From Mactra quadrangularis (taxonomy: Eukaryota > Mollusca > Bivalvia > Venerida > Mactridae), in the NCBI GenBank assembly GCA_025267735.1, contig CM046303.1, positions 45,955,380 to 46,019,379 of the forward strand: 64,000 nt of DNA, read 5' to 3'. The translations under genes and the position numbers were made by a program. Of the stretch, positions 26,101 through 35,913 are shown one piece after another (the stretch's first letter is position 1; each line of letters begins with the position of its first letter). Under the pieces are notes generated by a model. The model saw only the letters and a program-made list of their open reading frames with translations. It ran no database searches and had not been told where the DNA came from.

Positions 26101-29100
26101 AACGTGGTGAGCAAATAGATACAAATTTAGTACAGTAACTTCTATGTTAGGTGATTCATTTCATATTCAAATAATATGTTGTTTGAATGTGAATATACAA
26201 AACAATGTTGCGTCAATTATCATGATGTCACATGATTCACAGACGCTAATTTGTATATGGCAGAATGCCCAATTTTGGTACATTATCCTAATTAGATTGT
26301 AGCAAACATTTGAACACATTTAATGACAATTATGTACATAAGAATGACCTAGTGACCTACTTTAAATGTCGAATACATCATTTTCATACTTATTATTTAG
26401 TTTTTATTAAATCAAATTAATTAATTAATTTTGACAAATTTGCTTTGTTTAGAAAAAAACACAATGTATCTTTAAATTAAAAGTTATTCATCGGCCCTTG
26501 ACTAATGAGGACCGATGCATTGTTTACGATTTGTCCAACTTAGTATTGTTTGTTTGTTAGTTTGTTTATGTTGGGTTTAACGCCGTAGCAACACATATAA
26601 GGTCATAAACGGCGGTCAGTCAACCTACTGACTCCTCCCGGAAAGGCTAAATCTCTGGATTTAGCTGTTAACCGACTATTAAGCGCATACTTTCGTCAGT
26701 GACTGACAACTGCCCTACATAATTAAAAATCATTGGTAGGAGGGAAAATGGCCGTAGAAATAATTTCATGACCAAGCTCCACGAAAGTATGCCCCGCCCG
26801 GAAATCGAACCCACAACCCCTCGATCAGTAGACTTGCGTGCTACCAACTGAGCTCGCCGGGCGGCTAAACTTAGCGGACAGTTTTAGCGGACACGATTGT
26901 CACAACAAGTTTGGTGGGAAAAAGTTAACATCATGATACGCGCGTCCTAATCTCTAATCTTACAATGTTAATAATGTTATGTATTAGTTCAGAAACTCCT
27001 CTGGGTTTATGTAATTGATGCCATTAAAACAAATATATTTTCATGTAAGTAATATGGCATGCCTTTAGGCGCACTTACATGAAATATGGATATAACAATG
27101 ATCATGATGACACTACAGAAACAATTGTATGCTAGTGACAAAAACAAGATGTATCCTAATAAAGCAAATTATGTTATAATTACCAGATACTACTATGTTT
27201 TATATTCAACATTATTAACATTATTACCTAGAGCTAAAGGCAGTTGAACTCTAAATGTTATTGTTCATCTGTATACTCATTTATACTCATTGTGTAAAAT
27301 ATACTTTAATTTTGCTGAGTAAGAAATGGTTTAAAGGAGTAGTATGATTTATATGTATATGCCCTCTAGTGATAGGAACATCCTGACTGAAGTTATGTTT
27401 CATTATTCTCATACAATTTCCTCTCGAGGTAACGAACAAACCGGTTAAGCGTTTTGGGAAAAAACATCCAAAAACGTTGGTAGACGATGTATAGCTTACC
27501 GCAGAAGAGTTCAATAAGCCAGGAGCAACAGACAATGATTTAAATTTCGGCCAAAGTGATGATTTACTAACAAATGTTTAGACGCCTTATACACAGACTC
27601 ACACGTGATATTAATCGTTTCAAAATGAATACCTTGCTACAAAACTAAGCAAAAGTAACCTTTAATCAGTACATGTATACATGTACACGTTTAAATGTTC
27701 ATTATTAATCTTATTAAGAATTGCACTACGGAGTGCGATGAATTGCTATTTTTCAAGATTCTAATGTTTTCCACCTTTGAACAGACAGTGGAAACAATTG
27801 CCACTAGGGAGGGGGGGGGGTAAACCAGGATCAAGGGTTCTATACTAACCTACAAACTGATGGAATATCATAAGCTGTATCTATTTTATCTTTGCCTGCT
27901 GCTACAGCTGATGTCAATAATAGTGGTTCGCGTCCTGTTCTTCTTGCTTCGGCATCGAAGGTTCGTCTAAGTTCCTGCAATATAGTGGATTTGTTTTTGC
28001 ATTTACTGACTAAGTATGTGAATATACAAGGGCGTTACCTTTAATATACAATTATCCGGCAATGACATAATCTATATTTTATTAGAATACACTGAAATAT
28101 ATAAAGATAGAAAAATACTGTCCTCAACTTCAAAAAGACACAGAATTTAAGTACAGACTGATGTTGTGTATATCTGTATATTAATTCATTTCATTATATA
28201 TACAATACCCTTAAATAAGCTCATGTAAAACGAGAAATATATGGTTCATAACTTCAAAATGTTTCTGATTTTTGAAATTAAGATTTATATGTTTGATAGG
28301 GTTATATGAACTATAATATGTTGACTTTACCAACAAAAACGTAAGTGTCAACTATGGAGGCCAAACAAAATACGCGCTGATGTTATTTTCTAGTATACTG
28401 AAGCTCCTGTCCATCTTCCAATGTATTGAACCAAGTTGTCATATTTATTTATTTAATTGGATTTAACGCCGTTTCAAAACATTTTAGGTCATTTTACGGC
28501 GTCCAGCGTACCTAACCTAGCTTTCCTGGACCCTTGTATATAACCAGTACTCACCTACCCTTCCACAAGGCCGGAAACTTCTCCATTAAGTATATATATT
28601 CAATGAAGGAACATTGACATAATAGTCTAATTTTCATGGAAGGGTATAACCTCCCCGGGTGGGATTCGAACCCGTACCTCCTTCGGGACACAAGATTCCA
28701 AATCACGACACGCTACCAACTGCGCTATCGACCAGGATTACCAACCAAGTTGTCAACAAACATTTCACTTACAGAAACAAGTTGTGCATATCTTGCTCTA
28801 TCTTCTGGTGGACTTCCTCTATTAGCAGGATATTCCCAATCTAAATCTAGACCATCAAACCCACGTTCTCTATAATAAATGATAGAATTTTGTCATCATT
28901 TAATTCTAAACTATGTAAGACAATATTTTCGATTGGTTAGTACAAAACAGGTGTAACTAAATGTAAATTTAGAAGGATATAAACTAGTTTTGCATTGAGT
29001 CATCGATTTATATTTGCAAACATTCAGTTTTGAGAGTGGGCGATATTTAAATAATGTCGGAAATACGTAATACCATCTGTTGCATTGGTATGCAGTTTAA

Positions 29101-32100
29101 AAACAATAAGCATTATATGGAATACGCTCCATTGACAGGCTCATTAAAAGCAGCAAAATTTCCGTGGTATTTATAACTAATTTACATAATAGAGGACATG
29201 TTCAAGAGTTAAATAGATATTAAAAAAGTCATGTAACAAAGATCATATAAGTTTGATAAGTCAATGGCAATGAGAAATGCATTTTATACACGTGATATAT
29301 TTTATTAGCAAGTTCAATGGTGATGAATGACTAGGCAAACAGTATACCATTCTGCCATAATGATCTATAAAGCATGAAGCAAAAAATTACACCATTTTGT
29401 CATGTTGCTCAATAAACTTCTAATCAGACTAATCCATTTTAGTCTTTTTTTTCACAGTCGCAATTTTTATGTTGTGAAATATATAATGCATCACTATAAA
29501 ACATAGTTAAGCAATTTACGTTACCAAATTAGTCAACAAAAGTATGACATAGTTAGAAATCATAAGTTTCCTCTTTAAATAAATTGAATTACTAACATTT
29601 TCTCCACTGGAGGTCCCCATTTTGGTTATTACTGCGACCATAGACAGTCACTAATAAACTGCATAAAACACATGGTGCTCATTACGCAAGTTACTAGTCA
29701 GATTGGCGTTGGCACTCTTTAGAATACGCATAGTCTATAAAAATAATATCACAACATCTTCCAAGTGAACATTTTTGTCATTAACTGGTACATGTACAAC
29801 ATATGCAAATTAGCATTGGCGGCCGATGCGAGTATAAAGTGTTTTGACTCGGAACCGTGCCGACCGCCTAAGCAAATTTAAGTATTTTATTATTTTATAT
29901 TTATCATCTCACCTCAGAAATTGGACAGATGTTGTTGCAAACTCACGTCTACTAGCGGGCGTTGCTACCATCGCAGTGAATGGTTTTGAAGCCATGTTCC
30001 AACCTCCAACAGCAAGTAATGTCTTCATAGTCGGATTTTTCATTTTTAACTCATTAAATTGAGCGTACCTGTAATATGACAAATAAACAGTCATTTTTTT
30101 TGTAAGCCGATTTTATGAATGTCGATGCTTATTTGCATTATACAGTAGAACCTCCCCAAACCGATCCCACTCGAAACCGGATCCCTCTCCAAACCGGACA
30201 AAATCGTCTGGTCCGTGTTTCTTCCATATACATGTATATTTTTTATCTTAACAACCGGATATTAAGTCAACTAATTCTGAAATATCTTCTTATTAATCGA
30301 ATGTGTCTATTTTGACAAGATCATGGAGTTCGATGTTTTGGGGGCTCTTCTGATAGAGATTGTTACTGGAACAAGTCAATTGGCGAGCGGTGAATAGCGG
30401 AATAAAAATACAAATTATATTAATGGTTGCATTGCAGTTGAAATCTTCCTGCTTTAGGTTTAAGAGTTAAAATATTGTTAAGAAAGTTCCGATACATCAT
30501 AGAATCATTAGTTTAATTTAGAAACTTGATTCAAATTTATTTTAGCTTGACTGTGAAACCACTTCCATCAGCTTATTTTAATCACTTTTGAGTCCGCTTC
30601 TTGGCGCCCCAGTACAGAACTAATAGGATATGACGGAAACAACGAGTTTTGGAAGTGATTTGAACCAACGTTGAAGTGGCATTCAAGTGATTGACAGGCC
30701 AACTTCGTAACCACTCGGCCACGCTATAATATTATTTAAATTATACAGTGTATGGTTTAAAATAATGCTTGATAAGAAAAAGTATTTAAACAGTTTTTAG
30801 ATGGATAAGTTTTAAAGAAAACCTCATTGATATCCAAATTACTTGATGTAATGTCTGTCCTACATTTAGTTTAGAAGTGGAAAACGTTATAATTTAACTT
30901 TTTGTACATATATTAAATTATAAGTACAAGACGTTCACTCATTTCATATATATAATTATTTTTTATTTTACGATATTTTATGATTACATAATTGTTATTA
31001 AGATAGATTATTGTAGACATTTGCTATAAACAATAATTGTATTTTAGTGAAACATAAAACATTGTCATAGGAACAATGAGATTAGTGCGAATAATGTTTA
31101 TGTCGATTGTGTGAAGATTTGGGCGATGGCAAAATTTGTTGGCTACTTTGTGTGAAGATTAACGCGAATATGTGTGAAAAGCGTAGTGAAGAGTCTTTGA
31201 AGATAACTGTGCCGATTTGTGTGAAAATATGTGCAACGATTTTGGCGATAAATTGTTTGTATGGTAGTGTTAAAATTTTGTGTGAAGATTTTAGTGAAGA
31301 TTTGTGTGAATCTTTGTGAAATATAATAGTGATAATTTATCTGAATATTAGTGTGAACATTTTGTGCGAAGATTGGTGTGATGGTCTGTATGTAATTTTG
31401 AATTAAAGTACATCTGAAGCTATATTGGGTGTAAAATTCTGGTCTGAAAGTGCAATATAGAAAAGATGTACGAGTACACTTGTATTATGTTCATTTGTTG
31501 TTTCGTATTGAGGTTTCAATGAACATAAACAGTGAAATGTAAAACTGTATGATGTATGGTTTGTCAACTAATTAAGTTAACGACCATTAGTGAATTTGAC
31601 TGAAAGCACGTTTTCCGTCATTTCATCATCTAAGTATACATTGCGCATTTCTTACAAGTTTTGTTTTATTCATGGAAGTAAATAATTATATGTGAAATGC
31701 ATAATTCATAAATTTGCTGATTATACGTAAAGGTTTGAAAACTACAATGTACAAGTGTAGATAAATTATAACGCATTAAATTCAAATCTATCATACACAT
31801 TCAAATTTCCAACTCATTTAACCAGTTAAAAGCAGTATTTGAGAGATGGTGCAAATAGGTAGGCCTATTGCAAAATTTAATTTCTTTAAAAAAACGACCG
31901 TTTGGTAACTCTCCATTTTAAGTGTGAAGCCATTCTTAGAAATAAAGTCAAGCCTTAAATATTCCGGTCATGTTAACCCAATGAATCTCTTCATTTTTTA
32001 ATGCAAGCATTGCCATTATTAAGTGAAGAAACACTGAGGGAATGAATATGAACAAGTTAAATTATCCTTTGATTGGGAAGTCATTTTCTTCTTTTTTTAC

Positions 32101-35100
32101 CAAGCCGCTCCCATCTTAACTATGTAGTTGTGTGAATATTTTAAGAAAAATACCATGTTCAAATTGCATGGCATTAGTTCTGACTTCAGAAACAATACTG
32201 GTTGATGAACTTATTTGAATTTCAATTTGTTTACAGCAAAAATAATTTATTGCAGAAGTGTGAGAGGATTGCGCGTATTGACAGGGAAGTGGTATTGGAT
32301 ATCGTTGAAATAAATAAATGACAATCCCATGCTCTCTGAAATAAACACGGGTCTGAGATGAATATTTAAAAGAGGTAAAAGAGGGATACGTTTACACAGG
32401 ATATTCTTGGCCCTTCTGGTTCAATATGTTGGTTAAAGGAATATGTATAAGCCGAATTAAGAAATTTCACAATCTGTAGTAGAACATTGGTTTTTAACTG
32501 GTTTTAGGAGCAGGCGTAGCCTAGTGGTTACCACGTTAGTAATTATTGGATAGCCAGCTCCGTTTGAGTTCAAATCTCATTCAAAACATACCTGTTGTTT
32601 CCGTGGGCCATGAACTTTATCTTGCTAACTCAAGCTTGGGGGCTAAGGGCAAAAACTCGTAGTTATTAATCTAAGTTGTAAGAAATTGTTTCACAAGCAT
32701 TAGATAATTTACCATAAACTTAACTAACAAGGAGTTATCATGATCATTCAATTAATAGTTCAGTGTTTATTTTGACCATAGAATAATACTCATCAGGTTG
32801 TTCGACAAGCATTGGTTTATGTTCCAACTAGAATATATAGTAAATGTTTTCTTGAACATGCAATTGTATTACGCTTGCTTAAAACTGAGCGAGTGATTGA
32901 TAAGTTAGTATAGGGTGTTTCACCATTGGTAGCTAATATCCTTAGGATTGCAACCCCAAAAGGCTTAGATGATGTATTGTATCTACCATCAGGCTTAAGC
33001 TACAGTCCCATAACATAAAAATAGCCGTGAGGGTACCGTACGGGCGCCGTGCGATCAAGCTCCGCAAGACCTCGTACGAACTCTTGCGTATGGACTGTTA
33101 CGTTTTTACCAGGGTGCGTGAGATGAGCCCTGCATACACGTATCAGTTTCAAAGTCAAACCGCGAACACAATCGTGGCCGAGTATGGATTAAACATGCAT
33201 TTCTTCCAGCTACGGCTCGCTACGGGTGTTTTGTTTTGTACCACATGCGTACCGTCAACTTAATACGCAAGGCTTCCCACGGCCTACAACTGTCTGCACG
33301 TACGGGTGCGCAACAAGCCACGATTATATGGGACTGAGGCATTACAATATACAGAACTGAATGCTAAGAAGTTTATTATTTTACAACCATTTTGATATAC
33401 TCACATTCCTTTCATCCAGTCAGTTGATTCGTCATTCCATTCAAAAGCTTCTAAGCGATTTCCCTTCATTTTAGCGAAAGCGAAAACTAAATGGGTACAC
33501 AAACTAGCGTCTACATCATTTGGTTTAAATTTCCCTTCATTTGGTCGATACTGTGCCCAGTTAGTATAGTAACATACTCTTTTGTAAGGCCCTAAAATAT
33601 ATAAAAAAAAATTAATTACAGAACAAAATGTGTGTCTAATTGATCCTATTACCAGTGATAGAAAAACAAGTGTACATGTATTTTATCAATTTAGTAATAC
33701 TTATAAGTAATAAATAACCATTTGAGTAAATGGAATAAAGCATGGTCTGCAATGATTCTCACATGTTCAGATTTTAAACAAACCCTAACAACACCTCTTT
33801 AATTAATGTTTTCTTTTATGATTACACATATATTGTAATATACATTGTATATAAATTTCTCCGACAATGACTTTTATTATATCTATAACTTAATTAAAAT
33901 TTTAAATTAATTCATATACACATGTCCATAAAACACAACATGCCAACCTAACAACGACACAAGTAGTGTTTAATTGAAATTTAATATTCAATTTACAACA
34001 ATTTTGTTACTTGATGAGCGCTTACTGTCTTCTACATTGACAGTGATGGGAGTCAGATGGTTTACTATTTATTGTATAGGATAACTCGGCCACGCAATCA
34101 CTTACAATGTATTCCTTTATATTATATTCCCTGCACGTTTAGTTGGCTTTTAATCATTTGACGTTTGTTGTTTCCTTGCTCTTACTATATTTATTAACAA
34201 GTAAATGTGCATTTTCAAGTCTGTAAATATATTTCCTCGCCACGATTAACATATGTGCACCCAGTTGATCGCAAAAATATATGACATCGCATATTTTGTA
34301 TAGATTTTTATGATTATTTTGAACAATAATATGCCATTATGTTATGGGAATAAAATTTAATAAGTGTTAATAAAACAAAGTCACCTGTTTGCGGTTGATA
34401 ATAATACAAACAATTTTCTTTTAATCATTCGCCATGAATGCATCTTTGCATACATATTAATTTAATGGTTTCCTGGTAACCTTTTTATTGATTATAGATG
34501 TATGACGAAAATACTCGAATACAACAAAGCAATAACTTATAAACATTGATGTAGCTGGCTAAATTTATGCAAATTGTGTTTATAAAGATATCAACAAAAA
34601 TGTAAACAAAATATGTTTTCGCATGAAACGGAAACCCTTTATAATTTTACTTCTGAGCATTGTTATGTAATTATTATTCAAAAGAAAGTAATATATTCAT
34701 GAACTATGTCTGGAATGCTTAATCAACGAACTACATATTGTTTTACTTCTTCAATGGCGACATATCATGTATTATTATGTGTGCATTAGACATTAAATTG
34801 ACTTGTAATTGAAGGACATGAGTATTAACTGAATAAATGTCAAACATGTCAATTCTACGATCAATTTTGGTCGTTATCTTCTGAAACATTGGTGTAACAT
34901 GTATGTAAGTTTGCGCCATATCAGTTTCATTTATACAGAACACGCATAAAAACATATAATTCAGTTTCTTTTTACGAGTACAAGTATTTTAACGAAATTT
35001 TGTATGTTTGTTTAAATATGTGTCTAGTAACTGGTTAACAGCCAAATCTAGAGATGAATCCTTTCTAGAAACGGCGAGTATTTTAACTTACCGCCGTGAT

Positions 35101-35913
35101 GTGACCTATACAATGTGTTGCTACGGTGGTAAACCCAACCAAATACAAAGGAAGTATTGACTTCTCTGCATTATAATTTATCGATGGTCATGAATAGTTA
35201 TTTGTCTTGACAGTCTGTCTTCTAGCAAGCCATTGATAATACATTTCAGTTCATATTTACAATTCAAAAAGTGTCGGACATGTACTACAAACAAAACATA
35301 TTATTATTAAGCCTAACTGCTCGTGCATTTTATATGTCTTTACTTATGTACATGTAGATGAAGGAAGACATGCAGACTTCCTAAACTTGTGTTATTTTTG
35401 TGTTTCAGTTATTTGAGCTTTCTGCGCACACATGTCATCACCAAGTTACTACTTGTGACAAGTGCCACGTATATTTGTGACAGTCTGTTATACCAGACAA
35501 AATGTGAAAGTTTTATGTCAAATTTAACATTCGTGTTCCTAATTTTCCATTTTTAACTCTATTTCAACCCGTTTTGTAATAAAACCTCAAAATATGTAAC
35601 CATTATTACAATTCGGGTATTTTTTTACAAAATGGGGTGTAACAGAACACCATAACTGTTACGAATTTTGAAATGTTTCGTAACCCTTGATGAAAATGGT
35701 AGGTTTAATAGACTAAGGTTATAAGGCTAAGTATATACTTCCTGGAAAACCTTACTAGTCTTACATGAAAGGTTTGATAAGATTTGGTGAGTATTAAAAC
35801 TGCCCACAGTGGCTGTAAAGTAATAATTATGAAGAATTAAACTTACCTTGAGATAAGACAAGCTGTGTAGTGAGTGCACATAACACGAAAATTTGAAGAA
35901 CTAGCATAGACAT
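16836..35913 (-). CDS. Chitinase 1: secreted GH18 chitinase with two CBM14 domains (12 coding exons)
   Basis: Coding exons, 5' to 3': 35847-35913, 33405-33591, 29913-30068, 28773-28869, 27850-27974, 23772-23895, 23148-23333, 21346-21465, 19335-19495, 18528-18805, 17558-18058, 16836-17131. The total is 2,298 nt, giving 765 residues plus TAG, with every junction in phase and GT/AG bounded. Seen: signal peptide ~1-21; GH18 domain ~24-400 with [10 protein letters not shown], catalytic [10 protein letters not shown] (142-151, acid E149), MTYDLHG (219-225) and [10 protein letters not shown] (W369); Asn-rich linker 408-500; six-Cys CBM14 at 511-562; Thr-rich mucin-like linker ~578-650; second CBM14 at 705-757. 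Known for the family: endo-hydrolysis of beta-1,4-GlcNAc in chitin by substrate-assisted catalysis, with CBM14 domains anchoring to chitin. All key residues are present, so it is probably active. The role (digestion, immunity, shell or cuticle matrix) is inference. Its paralog lies 14 kb upstream on the same strand. Confidence 0.95.
17558..18058 (-). CDS. Chitinase 1 exon 11: CBM14 plus Thr-rich linker
   Basis: 501 nt, phase 1 to 1. Residues 511-562 form a six-Cys peritrophin-A domain (C511, C525, C531, C541, C554, C562) with aromatic residues expected for chitin binding. This is followed by a run of nine Thr and [12 protein letters not shown] repeats (mucin-like, probably O-glycosylated) and a Trp-rich tail ([13 protein letters not shown]). 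Confidence 0.94.
18528..18805 (-). CDS. Chitinase 1 exon 10: Asn-rich linker
   Basis: 278 nt, phase 2 to 1. Encodes residues 408-501, a low-complexity linker dominated by Asn, Thr and Trp. It carries three imperfect NTDWN-type units and poly-Asn runs and ends in a Pro-rich stretch before CBM14. Support comes from the conserved acceptor/donor pair (CAG, GTAAGT) and from maintaining the frame into the next exon. It has no similarity to the linker of chitinase 2. Confidence 0.9.
19335..19495 (-). CDS. Chitinase 1 exon 9: GH18 C-terminus
   Basis: 161 nt, phase 0 to 2. Encodes residues 355-408 with [20 protein letters not shown] and [13 protein letters not shown]. Contains the conserved barrel-bottom Trp (W369) and the end of the catalytic domain. 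Confidence 0.96.
19632..20072 (+). pseudogene. Non-LTR retrotransposon (LINE) ORF2 3' end, decayed
   Basis: In the intron between chitinase 1 exons 8 and 9, opposite strand. From 19632 the translation reads [10 protein letters not shown], then [20 protein letters not shown], then [16 protein letters not shown]. After a frameshift near 19815-19820 it continues [20 protein letters not shown]. This is the C-terminal tail of I/Jockey-type LINE polyproteins (RIGHTRLTH block, then a Cys-Cys-His-Cys motif: CIPC...H...DC). About 200 bases of 3'UTR follow, ending GCCCAAACAAACAAAC. The rest of ORF2 is absent (5' truncation). Confidence 0.85.
20080..21345. other. Intron sequence of chitinase 1
   Basis: AT-rich; no further element or exon recognised. 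Confidence 0.4.
21346..21465 (-). CDS. Chitinase 1 exon 8: GH18 (WVGYDD)
   Basis: 120 nt, phase 0 to 0. Encodes residues 315-354, including ICNMIKQGA and [12 protein letters not shown]. The paralogous exon of chitinase 2 (63112-63231) has exactly the same length and phase. Confidence 0.96.
21466..23147. other. Intron between chitinase 1 exons 7 and 8
   Basis: AT-rich; nothing recognised. Confidence 0.4.
23148..23333 (-). CDS. Chitinase 1 exon 7: GH18 insertion domain region
   Basis: 186 nt, phase 0 to 0. Encodes residues 253-314: [27 protein letters not shown] and EGGFLAYYE, the conserved GMGLYGRSF strand and the start of the alpha/beta insertion domain. A SINE fragment fills much of the 438-nt intron just upstream. 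Confidence 0.96.
23396..23632 (-). mobile_element. SINE, family B (tail truncated)
   Basis: tRNA-like head at the right end (minus-strand TAGCTCAGTCAGTAGCTCAC, with a B-box-like GGTCGTGGGTTGGATTCCC). The body is shared with 26544-26867 (TTTAGCTGTTAACC, ACATGATTTAGAATCAG). It occupies more than half of the 438-nt intron between exons 6 and 7. Confidence 0.75.
23772..23895 (-). CDS. Chitinase 1 exon 6: GH18 (MTYDLHG)
   Basis: 124 nt, phase 2 to 0. Encodes residues 211-252, with [15 protein letters not shown]. The Met-x-Tyr-Asp segment positions the substrate acetamido group in active GH18 enzymes and is intact. Confidence 0.97.
24036..24480 (+). mobile_element. hAT-like MITE
   Basis: Left end TAGGGCGTAACGGTTAACC; right end is the complement of TAAGAGGGGTGTAAC. 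Interior segment TTTTTATCAGAATCTGAATC matches the element at 16001-16288 in inverted orientation. I saw no clear 8-bp duplication. Confidence 0.65.
24587..24674. mobile_element. Small palindromic MITE
   Basis: ATATCGAGGGCTGTCCGCAA ... GTAGACAACCCTCGGTATAT, about 88 bp, near-complete inverted repeat. Related to 1457-1533 and 37716-37801. Confidence 0.7.
24675..26530. other. Intron sequence of chitinase 1
   Basis: AT-rich part of the intron between exons 5 and 6; no element I could place. Confidence 0.4.
26537..26874 (-). mobile_element. SINE, family B, full-length copy
   Basis: tRNA-like head at right (minus: TAGCACGCAAGTCTACTGAT, B-box GGTTCGATTTCC) and body with TTTAGCTGTTAACCGACT. The 3' tail TTTAACGCCGTAGCAACAC lies next to a (GTTT)n stretch at left. 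AACTTAG flanks both sides (26537-26543, 26868-26874). Confidence 0.8.
27850..27974 (-). CDS. Chitinase 1 exon 5: GH18
   Basis: 125 nt, phase 0 to 2. Encodes residues 170-211, with [10 protein letters not shown] and [11 protein letters not shown] followed by AYDIPSV, typical of GH18 strand 5 and flanking helices. Acceptor TTGCAG, donor GTTAGT. Confidence 0.95.
28429..28755 (-). mobile_element. SINE, family A, with 13-bp target-site duplication
   Basis: Element 28442-28742. Flanking direct repeats AACCAAGTTGTCA at 28429-28441 and 28743-28755. The tRNA-like head at right has B-box GGTTCGAATCCC-type sequence; the body contains the complement of GGTTATACCCTTCCATGAAA; the tail is TTTAACGCCGTTTCAAAAC. 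It is inserted 17 nt inside the intron from the exon 4 donor. Confidence 0.9.
28773..28869 (-). CDS. Chitinase 1 exon 4: GH18 catalytic motif
   Basis: 97 nt, phase 2 to 0. Encodes residues 137-169 with [15 protein letters not shown]; the DxxDxDxE catalytic signature is complete (D142, D145, D147, E149). The donor GTAAGT lies only 17 nt from the target-site duplication of a SINE inserted in the following intron. Confidence 0.97.
29913..30068 (-). CDS. Chitinase 1 exon 3: GH18 ([10 protein letters not shown])
   Basis: 156 nt, phase 2 to 2. Encodes residues 85-137, including YAQFNELK and the conserved [10 protein letters not shown] strand motif. Acceptor TTACAG, donor GTGAGA. Confidence 0.95.
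30136..30210 (+). mobile_element. Possible pogo/Tigger-type terminus
   Basis: TACAGTAGAACCTCCCCAAACC followed by repeated AAACCGGA motifs resembles Tigger-type ends, but the opposite terminus was not found. Confidence 0.35.
30590..30727 (-). mobile_element. SINE, family C (tRNA-Ser/Leu-like)
   Basis: Minus strand: GGCCGAGTGGTTACGAAG and a B-box-like GGTTCAAATCAC, then a GGCGCCAAGAAGCGGAC-type end. Related to 45478-45652 and 57695-57822. Confidence 0.6.
31095..31385 (+). repeat. Degenerate minisatellite of TTTGTGTGAAGAT units
   Basis: TGTGTGAAGATT-like units recur about a dozen times at irregular ~18-30 bp spacing. The 70-codon frame across it is a consequence of the repeat. Confidence 0.75.
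32505..32600 (+). mobile_element. tRNA-like SINE head, family D
   Basis: GGCGTAGCCTAGTGGTTACC (A-box-like) and GAGTTCAAATCTC (B-box-like) about 45 bp apart, without complementary ends. Single copy here. Confidence 0.5.
33003..33336. mobile_element. GC-rich MITE-like block
   Basis: Ends CAGTCCCATA and its complement TATGGGACTG. The interior is markedly GC-richer than its surroundings with CpG-containing repeats (GTACGGGCGCCGTGCG, CGTACGGGTGCGC). The 78-codon open frame inside resembles no protein I know. Confidence 0.5.
33405..33591 (-). CDS. Chitinase 1 exon 2: GH18 N-terminus
   Basis: 187 nt, phase 1 in and phase 2 out. Encodes residues 23-85, with [14 protein letters not shown] and CTHLVFAFA, the first beta strands of the GH18 barrel. 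Bounded by TTTTAG acceptor and GTGAGT donor. Confidence 0.95.
33592..35019. other. Intron 1 of chitinase 1 (part)
   Basis: AT-rich; no exon or element recognised up to the SINE fragment at 35020. Confidence 0.4.
35020..35140 (+). mobile_element. SINE fragment, family B (3' part)
   Basis: GGTTAACAGCCAAATCTAGAG and the tail GATGTGACCTATACAATGTG + TTGCTACGG match the family B body and tail in opposite orientation to the other copies. Confidence 0.65.
35847..35913 (-). CDS. Chitinase 1 exon 1: signal peptide
   Basis: Encodes 22 residues beginning MSMLVLQIF and ending VLSQ, a hydrophobic secretion signal. The donor is CTCAAG|GTAAGT (phase 1). A perfect acceptor-like pyrimidine tract plus CAG ends directly at the ATG, suggesting an upstream 5'UTR exon that I could not place. 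An in-frame ATG at 35932-35934 would add seven residues if the transcript is not spliced there. Confidence 0.85.

Noticed and set aside
31107..31319. 70-codon frame
   Set aside because: Produced by the degenerate TGTGTGAAGATT minisatellite.
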